The notes: generated by a model not told the origin, from the sequence alone. Positions 1 to 8,679 are shown, counted from the first letter of the stretch. The stretch: DNA of 33,595 nucleotides from Candidatus Aminicenantota bacterium (GCA_029882525.1 JAOUKO010000007.1:1-33595); one strand, 5' to 3'. A program made the numbers and translations.

Positions 1-1377
1 GCCTATCAAACCGACAGGTTAGGTATCCCTCTCATTGAAACAGTCACCCATCCGGACTTTGCAAACCCTGAAGAGGTGAGAGAGGGTGCCGAGTATATCC
101 GTTTTCTGAACAGAAGTACTGGCAAAGTACGGACAGGAATCGGGGCCGGAAGAGAAGATGTAAACGTCAGCTGCAGGGGAGGCACGCGCGTTGAAATAAA
201 AGGAGTATCCCGTAACAAACGTATCCCGGAAATTACTCACAACGAGGTTTTCCGTCAGTGGGCGTTATTAAGGGTAAGAGAGATCCTGAATAAAAAGGTG
301 AAAGATAACAATGATTGGAGAATCCATCATAAATTTTTGAATCCCGAAGGCTTCAACTTCACTTATGAGCCTCTGGTCTTCGCCAAGCAAAACAACCAGA
401 AGATCATTGTCGTAAACCTTCCGCAATTCAAAGGTATCCTTTCCCATTTCACCCAGCCAGGAAAAATGTTTGCCGATGAATTGAGTGACAGGCTAAAAGT
501 CATTGCCTGTCTAGAAAAGCCCAATCTTATCCATTCCGAACAGATCGAAAAAATCCTTCCGGACGATCAGCTCCACAGGATATTGGGTACGGTGAACACA
601 GGCGCAAATGATGCTCAGCTGATAATCTGGGGGCCTGAAGATGATATCTCCACAGCCTTAGAAACAATCGAAGAAAGATGCAAGATGGCCTTGGAAAGAG
701 TGCCCAATGAGAGTCGGAAATCCCGAGAAGATGGGACAACAATCTTTGAACGGGTCTTGCCCGGGCCTGACCGTATGTATCCGGATACGGATTCAGAGCC
801 CATCGCCTTGGAAAATGACACCATTGATAAGTTGAAAACAGATCTTCCTATGGAAATCCATAAGCGGTATGATCAGCTTCGAGGCTGGGGGATCCCGGAA
901 GACACCTATAACTTCATTCTGAAGAATAATCTCGTTCCTACTATCGAGAAGATCATTGAAAAACTGGGAGTGAACCCAAAATTCGCAGGGACACTGTTTG
1001 GACATGATTTAAAACATGTCGAAGGAAAGAATGCCTATTCTTCTGATTGGAATTATGAGAGGATGTTCGAGTTGATTAAATTTCTTAAACAGAGAAAAAT
1101 TGACCTGGCTATTACAAAACTCATGATTCCTGTTATTTTCCAGCATCCGGATATGGACTTCGATTCGACGTTGGCTCAGGTCAATTTTGTACAGACTCCG
1201 AAAGAAAATATACTGAACAAAATTCCTCAACTCCGAAAAAAATTTAAAGAGAATAACACATCACGAAATCAAGAAGCGGAATCACGCTGGATAATGGGAG
1301 AACTCAGAAAATCAGCCTTGGGAAACATTTCTCTGGCTGAATTAAAGAATTTCGTAGAACGTACGGAAAAGACTTGA
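1..1377 (+). CDS. gatE: Glu-tRNA(Gln) amidotransferase subunit E, 5' partial
   Basis: Subunit E of the archaeal-type GatDE complex, which turns Glu-tRNA(Gln) into Gln-tRNA(Gln) in the cytoplasm. GatE binds the mischarged tRNA and activates the glutamyl group; GatD supplies ammonia. The frame is open from base 1, so the N-terminus lies outside the window and the first in-window ATG (76) is not the start. Seen: the GatB/GatE core stretch GIPLIETVTHPDF, then GIGAGREDVNVS and GGTRVEIKGV. In the middle, about bases 540-760, is the extra GAD-type domain that separates GatE from GatB, followed by LPGPDRMYPDTDSEPI, where the core resumes. A helical tail domain for tRNA binding follows. The stop overlaps the gatD start, so the two are translationally coupled. 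GatB is the main alternative, but the GAD insert and the gatD neighbour argue against it. Very sure of family. Confidence 0.95.
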   Translation, partial: AYQTDRLGIPLIETVTHPDFANPEEVREGAEYIRFLNRSTGKVRTGIGAGREDVNVSCRGGTRVEIKGVSRNKRIPEITHNEVFRQWALLRVREILNKKVKDNNDWRIHHKFLNPEGFNFTYEPLVFAKQNNQKIIVVNLPQFKGILSHFTQPGKMFADELSDRLKVIACLEKPNLIHSEQIEKILPDDQLHRILGTVNTGANDAQLIIWGPEDDISTALETIEERCKMALERVPNESRKSREDGTTIFERVLPGPDRMYPDTDSEPIALENDTIDKLKTDLPMEIHKRYDQLRGWGIPEDTYNFILKNNLVPTIEKIIEKLGVNPKFAGTLFGHDLKHVEGKNAYSSDWNYERMFELIKFLKQRKIDLAITKLMIPVIFQHPDMDFDSTLAQVNFVQTPKENILNKIPQLRKKFKENNTSRNQEAESRWIMGELRKSALGNISLAELKNFVERTEKT

Positions 1378-2780
1378 GTTCTGAGAATGAAATTATGAGT
1401 GAAGATATTTTTCAAGGTTATAAAGGCCAAGCCCTTTCAATGCTGCAAAAATTCAAGATAAAAGTCTGGAGTCAAGTGGAAATTGATACCACACGGGGAT
1501 TGTTCAGAGGGACAATCCTGCCCCGTTCGGAAAACGACGATGACAGACATATCGTCCTTAAAATCAGTACAGGCTACAATATCGGGATCAATGTGGAGAC
1601 AATACAATCGATAAAAAAATTTGGATACAAGAAAGCCAAGTATCAAATTCAAGAAAAGGAATTTCCTTATTCTGATGACAAGCCGAATGTGAAACTCTTG
1701 GGAACAGGAGGGACTATAGCTTCTCGGTTGGATTACAGAACCGGAGCAGTCATTCCTGCCTTTTCTCCTGGAGAGCTGTATGGCGCTGTTCCTGAACTGG
1801 CTGATATCTGCAATATCACAACAGAAAAGCTGTTTGCTGTGTTCAGTGAAAACATGGGGCCTGATGAATATAAAGCCCTTGCCGTAGCCATCGAAAAAGA
1901 GATTAAAAAAGGGATAGATGGAATCATCATCGGCCATGGGACAGACACTCTCCATCATACCGCAGCAGCCCTCACCTACATGATCCAAAATCCCCCCATA
2001 CCGATTATCCTTGTGGGCTCGCAGCGTTCCTCAGACAGGCCGAGTTCAGATGCAGCTCTGAATTTAATGCACGCTGCTTATGCTGCCGGGCATTCGGATA
2101 TTGCAGAAATCCTGGTCTGCATGTTTGGGCCGACATCGGACGAATACGGATTTCTCCATAGGGGAACTCGGGTAAGAAAAATGCATTCTTCCTACCGTTC
2201 CACCTTCAGGACCATAGGGGATATCCCCCTGGCCAAGGTCACAAAAAATAGTATCGAGTACTTGAAAAACTCCTATAATCACAGGAGAAAAGACAGAAAG
2301 GTTAAGATATTCCCTTATTTTAATGAAAAAGTGTCTATTGTCTTCTACTACCCCAACATGAAGCCAGATATAATCGATTCGCTGGTTGATAACGGATACA
2401 AGGGAATTGTCATCGCCGGAACCGGGCTCGGACATGTCAATAAACCGCTCTACCCTGCTATCGAAAGAGCCGTGGCCCGTAACGTGGCCATATACATGAC
2501 TGTCCAGACTTTGTGGGGTTATGTTCATATGCATGTCTATGAGACAGGCAGAGACCTTTTGGCAAAAGGGGTCATTCCCGCAGGAAACATGTTGCCTGAA
2601 GTGGCCTACATAAAATTGGGATGGGCTCTGGGTCAAACAGATGATCTCGAAGAAGTAAAGAAAATTATGCTGACTTTGATTCAAGATGATATCACGCTGC
2701 GTGAACCGTATAATGGCTATCTTATCTATCAAGGTGGTGTTCCAGAGGTCGAAGAGTTCATAAAAAAATTCCGGAAGTGA
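1374..2780 (+). CDS. gatD: Glu-tRNA(Gln) amidotransferase subunit D
   Basis: Ammonia-producing partner of GatE: an L-asparaginase-like amidase that hydrolyses glutamine and channels ammonia to GatE. An N-terminal beta-rich AnPRT-like domain occupies about residues 1-95. The asparaginase domain follows, with GTGGTIAS near residue 112, GHGTDTLHHTAAAL near 188, GSQRSSDRPSSDAALN near 218 and RGTRVRKMHSSYR near 263. These carry the family's catalytic Thr, Thr-Asp and Lys. The extra N-terminal domain distinguishes it from plain L-asparaginase. At 468 residues it is slightly longer than the usual roughly 420-440. The start is either TTG at 1374, overlapping the gatE stop by 4 bases, or ATG at 1395; both have only weak ribosome sites. 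Adjacent gatE makes the assignment firm. No terminator hairpin was seen after it; a repeat follows within 20 bases. Confidence 0.95.
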   Translation: MSSENEIMSEDIFQGYKGQALSMLQKFKIKVWSQVEIDTTRGLFRGTILPRSENDDDRHIVLKISTGYNIGINVETIQSIKKFGYKKAKYQIQEKEFPYSDDKPNVKLLGTGGTIASRLDYRTGAVIPAFSPGELYGAVPELADICNITTEKLFAVFSENMGPDEYKALAVAIEKEIKKGIDGIIIGHGTDTLHHTAAALTYMIQNPPIPIILVGSQRSSDRPSSDAALNLMHAAYAAGHSDIAEILVCMFGPTSDEYGFLHRGTRVRKMHSSYRSTFRTIGDIPLAKVTKNSIEYLKNSYNHRRKDRKVKIFPYFNEKVSIVFYYPNMKPDIIDSLVDNGYKGIVIAGTGLGHVNKPLYPAIERAVARNVAIYMTVQTLWGYVHMHVYETGRDLLAKGVIPAGNMLPEVAYIKLGWALGQTDDLEEVKKIMLTLIQDDITLREPYNGYLIYQGGVPEVEEFIKKFRK

Positions 2781-2795
2781 AGAGGCTTGATTCTG

Positions 2796-2888
2796 CCCTT
2801 CACCATGGGCTTCGGATGGAGAGGAACCGTCGCCACGCTTCCCCATTAGGCAAATGTTTACCTTATCACGGAAATAGAGATGATTACT
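2796..2888 (+). repeat. Dispersed intergenic repeat, copy A (half element)
   Basis: This block matches 10645-10738 over its whole length: about four of five bases by hand alignment, with one single-base gap. The best-kept parts are CACCATGGGC, CGGATGGA and, at the far end, TCACGGAAATAGAGATG. Copy B has an additional left arm that makes a long hairpin; copy A lacks it because gatD ends just upstream. Both copies lie in non-coding DNA. The one-base gap and in-frame stops argue against a conserved protein. Confidence 0.8.
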
Positions 2889-2965
2889 TTTTTTCCAAAA
2901 AGATATTTGACAAAGGGTGAAAATTTTTATAAAAGAATAGAACAACTCCTTTAATTGGTGTTGGG

Positions 2966-2995
2966 TTGCTAGGGTAAAACAGATTCTGGTATAAT
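2966..2995 (+). promoter_or_regulatory. Promoter for the lipoprotein gene at 3106
   Basis: TTGCTA (2966-2971), an 18-base spacer, then TATAAT (2990-2995), with an extended -10 TG one base upstream (TGGTATAAT). Predicted transcript start is near 3002, giving a leader of about 100 bases. A weaker alternative closer to the gene is TTGGAT (3044-3049), 16 bases, TATATT (3066-3071). Confidence 0.55.
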
Positions 2996-3105
2996 GATTT
3001 CAACTTCTGGTTTCAAGAAGACATGGAAAGGGAAAATTATCACTTGGATGGTACAAGTTTTATCATATATTTATTAAATGTCACATTTAAACTAAGGAGG
3101 GCATC

Positions 3106-4089
3106 ATGAAAGGAGCGAGAGCCACTATGAAAAATTCGCTGGTCCTTAGTCTTTCTCTGCTTCTGATTTTTGGGTTTGTATTTTTAACTTCCTGTAAAGG
3201 CAAGCCTGGAGCGGGAGAGGCAGCTAAGGAAGGAGCGAAAACAACAGAACAGGCGAGAATAGAGGAACTGCAGAGAGAATTGAATGCCAAGAATGACCTG
3301 ATCAAGCAGCTACAGAGAGAGAATGCCGATCTCCAGAACAAAGTCCCAACACTCTGGGGGGTTCAGGAGGGGGATAATCACTGGAAGATCGCTTACAGCT
3401 ACCTTACTGATAAGAAGGGTCTATCAGATGAAGAAGCAAAGAAAATCCTGAAAAACGCCTACCTCTTCGATACTTTGCTTACCGGTTTCCAGGTGGGGAA
3501 TGTCAGTGATGGTACAGAGTACAGCGGTCTTATCTCTCAAGGAGATGCGGTTGCATCGCCAGGAAAAATGAAGAGAGTCGAGGACACGAAGAAGGAAGCG
3601 GAAAAAGTCGTTTTGAGGAACGATGTAACCCTGGCAGAAGTGGACACCATGAAGCTGGAAGCAGACATGAAAGACAAGATGATGATGATAAAGAAAGAAA
3701 TGGAAGCGCTCCAGAAGACGAACGCCTGGAATGAGGAAAGCGCCGAGAAATACAAAGATATCGCCACAGATTTCGAATCCAAGCTGAACTCGGTTTATTA
3801 TTACGCTGCGACCAAGGACAGCATGAAAGCTTCAGGAAAAACAGACCTCGGCAGTATGGGTTATAGTGACTTCCAGAACAGAGTTGACCTGCGAGAAGAA
3901 GATGTCATCGGATTGAGAGCCGGGGATTTCAACATTCCGGCGATCAAGAAATTGGAAATTGTTCCCAAGACATTAAATGAAGGCCTGGATTATCGGATTG
4001 AGATTGCAGCTGATGGGCAGTCGGCGAGTGTTTACTTGCTCAAGAAGGATAAATTCCGTCTGGCGCGCATCATCATTGCCGTAAGCTGA
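3106..4089 (+). CDS. Coiled-coil lipoprotein of unknown function
   Basis: I do not recognise a named family. The 327-residue product has a lipoprotein signal: basic start, hydrophobic stretch and lipobox LTSC with Cys at residue 30. It should be lipid-anchored in the envelope. Residues about 47-78 form a heptad-rich coiled coil (IEELQRELNAKNDLIKQLQ). Next comes LWGVQEGDNHWKIAYSYL, which resembles the start of a LysM peptidoglycan-binding repeat, although the rest does not match well. A second Met/Lys-rich helical stretch lies near residues 180-215, followed by a mixed C-terminal part. The start at 3106 follows a strong AAGGAGG (3094-3100). A second ATG at 3127 would still leave a full signal peptide but lacks a good ribosome site. 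It stands alone as a transcription unit. Confidence 0.85.
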   Translation: MKGARATMKNSLVLSLSLLLIFGFVFLTSCKGKPGAGEAAKEGAKTTEQARIEELQRELNAKNDLIKQLQRENADLQNKVPTLWGVQEGDNHWKIAYSYLTDKKGLSDEEAKKILKNAYLFDTLLTGFQVGNVSDGTEYSGLISQGDAVASPGKMKRVEDTKKEAEKVVLRNDVTLAEVDTMKLEADMKDKMMMIKKEMEALQKTNAWNEESAEKYKDIATDFESKLNSVYYYAATKDSMKASGKTDLGSMGYSDFQNRVDLREEDVIGLRAGDFNIPAIKKLEIVPKTLNEGLDYRIEIAADGQSASVYLLKKDKFRLARIIIAVS

Positions 4090-4156
4090 GCGGACTGAGT
4101 CTACAGGCCTTTTCGGGGCAAATATTTAACTGAAAAAAAGGGCCAAATCCATATAA

Positions 4157-4186
4157 GGGCTTTCCCCCCTGCTGGGGGGAAAGCTC
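4157..4186 (+). terminator. Strong hairpin, possible terminator of the lipoprotein gene
   Basis: GCTTTCCCCCC (4159-4169), loop TGCT, then GGGGGGAAAGC (4174-4184): an uninterrupted 11-bp stem, extended by a G-U and a G-C pair at the base. It lies 68 bases after the lipoprotein stop. No T-run follows (CTCCTTCTC), so it may be an RNA-end stabiliser or a factor-dependent stop rather than a classical terminator. Confidence 0.5.
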
Positions 4187-4366
4187 CTTCTCAAAGATAC
4201 CCTCCAGAATCCAGAGGAATCTTTCTCACCATCAAGATGTTCTGCCGAGAAGGTTTTGAATGGATGTTTGAAGCATCACAAATTCCATGATCGAGAATCA
4301 CCCCGCCTGAGTCATGAATTTGCTATTCACACGGAAAATAGACTGCTTGCATTGAGGTTTCGGGAG

Positions 4367-4395
4367 TTGACTATTTCTCGAAAAATCAGTATTTT
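4367..4395 (+). promoter_or_regulatory. Promoter of the kinase gene, almost leaderless
   Basis: TTGACT (4367-4372), exactly 17 bases, TATTTT (4390-4395). The ATG is at 4405, only 9 bases beyond the -10, so transcription would begin about 2-3 bases before the start codon. No Shine-Dalgarno precedes the ATG. Confidence 0.6.
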
Positions 4396-4404
4396 ATAAG
4401 CAAA

Positions 4405-7170
4405 ATGTCCAAAAAACAAAAAACTATTAAGTGTTCTAAGTGCAATTCGAGAAATCCTGTTAAAAATGCCTACTGTAGTAAATGCGGAACAAAGCTTACA
4501 CCTGTAAAAACAGGTTACGTTTCTCGGACAGCAACTGTCAGGGCCACCCAGGCTTCTACCATGGAATTGACAACCGGGAGCACTTTTGCCGATCGGTACC
4601 AGGTTATAGAAGAGCTGGGCAAGGGTGGAATGGGCAGAATCTATAAAGTTTACGATACAAAGATTGATGAGAAAATCGCTTTGAAGCTCGTGGATGTTGA
4701 GACAGCAGCAGACAAGAAAACCCTCGAGCGGTTCAGCAATGAACTCAAGCTTGCCCGTAAAGTATCCCATCGGAATGTCTGTCGCATGTTTGACCTTGGC
4801 GAGGAGCAGGGGATTCACTACATCACCATGGAGTTCGTGCCCGGAGAGGATTTAAAAAATTCGATCACGAGAATAGGTCCCTTGACGCCCGGGAAAGCCA
4901 TCTCCATAGCCAAGCAAATATGCAAGGGATTGGCAGAGGCTCATAAATTAGGAGTTATTCATCGTGACCTGAAGCCTCAAAACGTCATGATTGACAGTGA
5001 GGGAAATGCGCGGATCATGGACTTCGGTATCGCCCGGACTCTTAAAGGAGAAGGCATAACCGCAGATGGGGTGGTGATCGGAACTCCGGAATACATGTCT
5101 CCTGAACAGGTTGAGGGAAAGGAAGTAGACCCGCGCACGGATATTTATGCACTGGGGACAATCCTCTATGAGATGCTCACCGGGAGGGTTCCCTTCAAAG
5201 CAAAAAGTCCCATAAGCATAGCTTTTAAGCATAAAACAGAAAAGCCCAAAGACCCAAGGATGTATAATGATCAGATACCCGAAGAGCTCAGCCGTCTTGT
5301 TTTGAAATGTATGGAGAAGGATAAAGAAAAGAGGTATCAAAGCGCCGGAGAGCTTCTAGAAGAATTGGAGAGTGTCGAAGAAAACATCCCCACTACCGAG
5401 CAGATTCTGCCTAAAAGGATACAAACCACCACTCGACAGATTACTTTTACATTCAGCTGGAAGAAGTTTTTGGTGCCGGTTTTGCTCCTTTTGGTCGTAC
5501 TTGTTGTTTTGTTTATTCCCTTTGGGAGAAAAGGGCTGGGCCTTGATTCCAATCGGTTCATCGTGGCCATTTTCGAAAATCAGACTGGTGATGAACTTCT
5601 TGATTCTTACGGGCGATTAGCGGCTGATTGGATCACCCAGAGCCTGGCGCAGATAAAGGAAGGAGAAGCAGTGCCCGTAAACGAGACCTTAGAGTCTTTG
5701 CGCACGATGGGTTTCGAATCGGGAGGAACACAGAATATGGCTCAGCTCCGTGATTTGGCCAAGGAAACAGAGGCAGGAACGGTGATCTCTGGCTCTTATA
5801 GTCTAACAGAGAATGTGATCCGGTTTGAAACCAGGATCATTGATGCCAATAAAGGAAAGCCCATCCACACCCTTGAGCCAGTCAGCGGTCCAGAGGGATC
5901 ACCGATGGAAGTTATAGAAGTATTGCGCCAGAGGATAATGGGAACCCTGGCCATTTACTTCAGTCACATCCCCAGCCAGGCCCGACGCGTTTTGCAGCCG
6001 CCGCTTTTCGAGTCATACCAGGAATATCTGCTGGGTATGGATGAATTCGGCAAGGATTATTCCCGGGCCCTCACCCATTTTGAGCGTTCAGCTGAGCTGG
6101 ACCCGGAATTTCCGGCTCCCGGGTTGCGTATGGCCATTATCTTCAGTCACCAGAATGAGTTTGCCAAGGCTGACTCTATGGTGCGCTTGGCTGACCAGAA
6201 CCGGGACAGGTTGAGCCTCTTTGAACTACATCTTTTAGACGGATTTATGGCGAAGTTGCAAGGAAATTATGAGGAAGGCTTGAAATTTCTCCGTCAAGCG
6301 GAATCCCTGGCTCCCGTAGATTATTTTATCAATTACCTGATAGGTTTTGAGGTCCTCAGGCTGAATCGTCCTCAAGAAACAGTCGAGACCTTTACGAAAA
6401 TAGAGATTCCTGAATTCATCCACAACTCCGAACTAGGAGCTTGGCGCTTCAATGTGCTCGCTGAGGCGTTCCATATGCGGGGAGAGTATTTAAAGGAGCT
6501 GGAGGAGGTCACTAAAGGCCAGGACTATTTTCGGGACAATCCTTCATTTCGTCTGGGCAGAGTTCGGGCTCTGGCAGCCTTGGGCAGAATACAGGAAGTT
6601 TTGAAGGGAATCGATGATATTGCGGCTACAGCGCCTCAGACAGAACTTCCGGGACCTATTATGCTCGTAGCTGCCCAGGAATTGCGCGCTCATGGCTATT
6701 TGAATGAGGCCAAGGAGATAGCCGGACGTGCTGTGGCCTGGTATCAAGGCAGGACTCCTGAGCAGGAGGCGAGCGAGAAGCAACGCTCTGATCTAGCTCT
6801 TGCGCTTTATGTGAATGAACAGTGGAAAAATGCCCAGAAAATGTTCCAAGACCTTAAAGGAGAATTCCCCGAAAACATTGAATACAAAGGATTCCTGGGA
6901 AGGCTGGCCGCGCGTTTAGGAGACAGAAAGGCAGCGCTCAAGATTTCAGAAGAGCTTTCAGGGGTGGATCGTCCTTTTCTTTTTGGCTTTCATACCTATT
7001 CTCGAGCCTGCATCGCCTCACTACTTGGCGAGCAAGAACAGGCTGTAGAGTTGCTTCGGGAAGCTTTTTCCCAGGGCCGGCCTTACGGCGTCTATCTGCA
7101 CAGGGACCTGGATCTAGAACCCCTCCGTGAATTCCCTCAATTCCAGCAGCTCCTCTGGCCGAATAGATAG
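4405..7170 (+). CDS. Zinc-ribbon Ser/Thr protein kinase with TolB-like and TPR region
   Basis: Membrane-bound Hanks-type kinase, 921 residues. Domains in order: a zinc ribbon (Cys10, 13, 24, 27); a kinase domain about 65-330 with glycine loop ELGKGGMGRIYKV, lysine near 94 (IALKLV), HRDLKPQN (Asp188), DFGIA (Asp206) and GTPEYMSPEQ; a transmembrane helix about 355-377; a region starting RFIVAIFENQTGDELLDSYG that resembles the TolB-N/FlgO-like domain, about 385-510; then TPR-like helical repeats to the end. All catalytic residues are present, so it should be active. It probably senses envelope conditions through the outer part and phosphorylates cytoplasmic targets. The zinc ribbon begins within ten residues of the ATG, which supports this start despite the missing ribosome site. 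No partner phosphatase is adjacent. Kinases of this plan are abundant in Acidobacteriota-like genomes. Confidence 0.93.
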   Translation: MSKKQKTIKCSKCNSRNPVKNAYCSKCGTKLTPVKTGYVSRTATVRATQASTMELTTGSTFADRYQVIEELGKGGMGRIYKVYDTKIDEKIALKLVDVETAADKKTLERFSNELKLARKVSHRNVCRMFDLGEEQGIHYITMEFVPGEDLKNSITRIGPLTPGKAISIAKQICKGLAEAHKLGVIHRDLKPQNVMIDSEGNARIMDFGIARTLKGEGITADGVVIGTPEYMSPEQVEGKEVDPRTDIYALGTILYEMLTGRVPFKAKSPISIAFKHKTEKPKDPRMYNDQIPEELSRLVLKCMEKDKEKRYQSAGELLEELESVEENIPTTEQILPKRIQTTTRQITFTFSWKKFLVPVLLLLVVLVVLFIPFGRKGLGLDSNRFIVAIFENQTGDELLDSYGRLAADWITQSLAQIKEGEAVPVNETLESLRTMGFESGGTQNMAQLRDLAKETEAGTVISGSYSLTENVIRFETRIIDANKGKPIHTLEPVSGPEGSPMEVIEVLRQRIMGTLAIYFSHIPSQARRVLQPPLFESYQEYLLGMDEFGKDYSRALTHFERSAELDPEFPAPGLRMAIIFSHQNEFAKADSMVRLADQNRDRLSLFELHLLDGFMAKLQGNYEEGLKFLRQAESLAPVDYFINYLIGFEVLRLNRPQETVETFTKIEIPEFIHNSELGAWRFNVLAEAFHMRGEYLKELEEVTKGQDYFRDNPSFRLGRVRALAALGRIQEVLKGIDDIAATAPQTELPGPIMLVAAQELRAHGYLNEAKEIAGRAVAWYQGRTPEQEASEKQRSDLALALYVNEQWKNAQKMFQDLKGEFPENIEYKGFLGRLAARLGDRKAALKISEELSGVDRPFLFGFHTYSRACIASLLGEQEQAVELLREAFSQGRPYGVYLHRDLDLEPLREFPQFQQLLWPNR

Positions 7171-7200
7171 CATTCGAGGTAACGGAAAAACTCTTCGTTT

Positions 7201-8679
7201 TTATTTCTCTTTATTGATTTTATTCAACATCTCAATGGCGTTGGTGTTTTTCGGATTCAGCTCGAGTGATTTGGCGTAGTTTTTAATGGCAAGCTCCTTA
7301 TCTCCGCTGAGCATGTAGGCTTCTGCCAGGCTGTCATAACCGTTGGCATTCTTGGGATAGACCTCCACGTTCAATTTAAAAATCTCAATGGCTTCACTGA
7401 TTTTTTTCCTTTGAAGAAGATGGTACCCCAGCCGGTTCAATTCATTCGTTCCGAAGTCATAGTCTTCGGGATGTTTCTTCTTGAGTTCGTGGTAGTCGTT
7501 GATGGCTGACTCGACGTCTTTCTCCAGTATGGCCTTATAGATTGCCTCGGCTATTGATTTTTTTGGCAGGTCATACGGATGACCATAAAGAATATTTCTT
7601 ATCCCGTCGCCTATCGCCCCCAACGGAGCTCCCCCTGTGTTGTTGAACAGAACAATGAGATGCTTTTGGTCAACCAGCCTTTCAATGAGGGTGTTGAAAC
7701 CGTTGATTCCTCCGCCGTGGGCAATACTTGTCACCTGTTCTTTGGAGTTCGGGAAACCTTTTTGGCCAACGGCCCAGCCATAGCCATAGTGCGCACCCAT
7801 TGCAGATACGTGCGGCTTGAACAGGATGTCTTTCCATTTTTTTGAGAGCAGTTTATCCGAGTACAAAGCCTGGTCCCAGATGTAGAGGTCTTCCACTGTA
7901 GAGTACAGTGAACCAGCCGCATAAGGAAGAGACATGTCCAGATAAGGGGCATTTTCGTATCCGTCAAAATCCATGGAATAGCCCGCAGCGCGCCCGGGAA
8001 TGATCGTATCATGGTGGTCGTATCCTGTTCCTTTCATACCTAATGGTTTAAGAATATTTTCGGTTAAGACTTCTTCGTATGTTTTCCCTGAGACTTTTTC
8101 GATGACTGCTCCCAGCAGGAAATAGCCCGAATTGTTGTAAGAAAATTGCGAACCAGGTTCGAACTCCAGGTCGCCGCTGCAGTATTTTTTGATGAATTCT
8201 TCGACTGGATAAGGGTTGCGGCTCACTTCTTCGAAAAATTGGGGCAGGCTGGTATAACTGGGTATGCCCGAGGTATGAGTCAACAAATGATGGATGGTCA
8301 CTTTCTGGCCCGTATCCTGACGGTAATAAGGCAAATAATCTATCAGTTTGCCCTGCAAATCGATCTTTTTTTGTTCAACGAGCTGCATGATCAGCATGGA
8401 CGTGAACTGTTTGGTGATGGAACCTATCCTGAATTTGGTGTCTGGCGTGTTGGGGATATTCCATTCCATATTGGCCAGGCCGATTCCCTTTTTGTAGATG
8501 ACCTTACCCTCTTCAGCCACAAGGGCTGTCCCGTTAAACTGGCCGTTATTGTGATATGCTTGGAGTAACGTATCAATTTTGCTGGCCTTATCTTGTGGGT
8601 AGCCGCGATGGGGCAGGCAGAAGAGAATCACTGCGGTGAAGAGTAAAATCATTGCTGGTGAAGATTGAATTCGTTTCAT
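7201..8679 (-). CDS. Serine beta-lactamase-like hydrolase with C-terminal TPRs
   Basis: Class C beta-lactamase/DD-peptidase-fold serine hydrolase, 492 residues, exported by a Sec signal (residues 1-29). Active-site motifs: SITK at 87-90 (nucleophile Ser87, Lys90), YNN at 181-183 and HGGG near 322 in place of KTG. This set is typical of the CubicO/esterase-like branch. Substrate cannot be told; esterases, D-aminopeptidases and peptidoglycan-linked enzymes all share the fold. From about residue 385 the chain becomes TPR-like (GYDSLAEAYMLSGDKELAIKNYAKSLELNP), suggesting protein binding. ATG 8679 follows GGAGG in the upstream sequence. The gene converges on the kinase gene with 30 bases between. 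A BlaI/M56 pair lies about 2.2 kb away, but no full BlaI-type operator is visible before this gene. Confidence 0.9.
   Translation of the reverse strand: MKRIQSSPAMILLFTAVILFCLPHRGYPQDKASKIDTLLQAYHNNGQFNGTALVAEEGKVIYKKGIGLANMEWNIPNTPDTKFRIGSITKQFTSMLIMQLVEQKKIDLQGKLIDYLPYYRQDTGQKVTIHHLLTHTSGIPSYTSLPQFFEEVSRNPYPVEEFIKKYCSGDLEFEPGSQFSYNNSGYFLLGAVIEKVSGKTYEEVLTENILKPLGMKGTGYDHHDTIIPGRAAGYSMDFDGYENAPYLDMSLPYAAGSLYSTVEDLYIWDQALYSDKLLSKKWKDILFKPHVSAMGAHYGYGWAVGQKGFPNSKEQVTSIAHGGGINGFNTLIERLVDQKHLIVLFNNTGGAPLGAIGDGIRNILYGHPYDLPKKSIAEAIYKAILEKDVESAINDYHELKKKHPEDYDFGTNELNRLGYHLLQRKKISEAIEIFKLNVEVYPKNANGYDSLAEAYMLSGDKELAIKNYAKSLELNPKNTNAIEMLNKINKEK

Larger units (their letters stand above)
2781..3105. 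other. Intergenic region after gatD
   Basis: Spacer of 325 bases. It holds half of a dispersed repeat (2796-2888), a TTGACA at 2907-2912 followed after 17 bases by a poor -10 (TAAAAG), and a better extended -10 promoter at 2966-2995 that probably serves the lipoprotein gene. No conserved ORF is visible. The long minus-strand ORF crossing it is antisense to gatD and is not credible. Confidence 0.7.
4090..4404. other. Intergenic region before the kinase gene
   Basis: Spacer of 315 bases between two plus-strand genes. It contains a perfect GC-rich hairpin (4157-4186) and, at its far end, the kinase promoter (4367-4395). Nothing else with coding or RNA character was seen. Confidence 0.7.

Noticed and set aside
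1437-1988. Minus-strand ORF of 183 residues inside gatD
   Set aside because: Shadow of the conserved asparaginase domain; no ribosome site or motif.
2064-2945. Long minus-strand ORF of 293 residues
   Set aside because: It is antisense to gatD and runs into the repeat; its sequence is rich in Cys, His and Ser as shadow frames often are, and no family motif appears.
7181-7205. Terminator between the convergent kinase and hydrolase genes
   Set aside because: Only a six-base A/T stem (AAAAAC/GTTTTT) could be formed; too weak to call.
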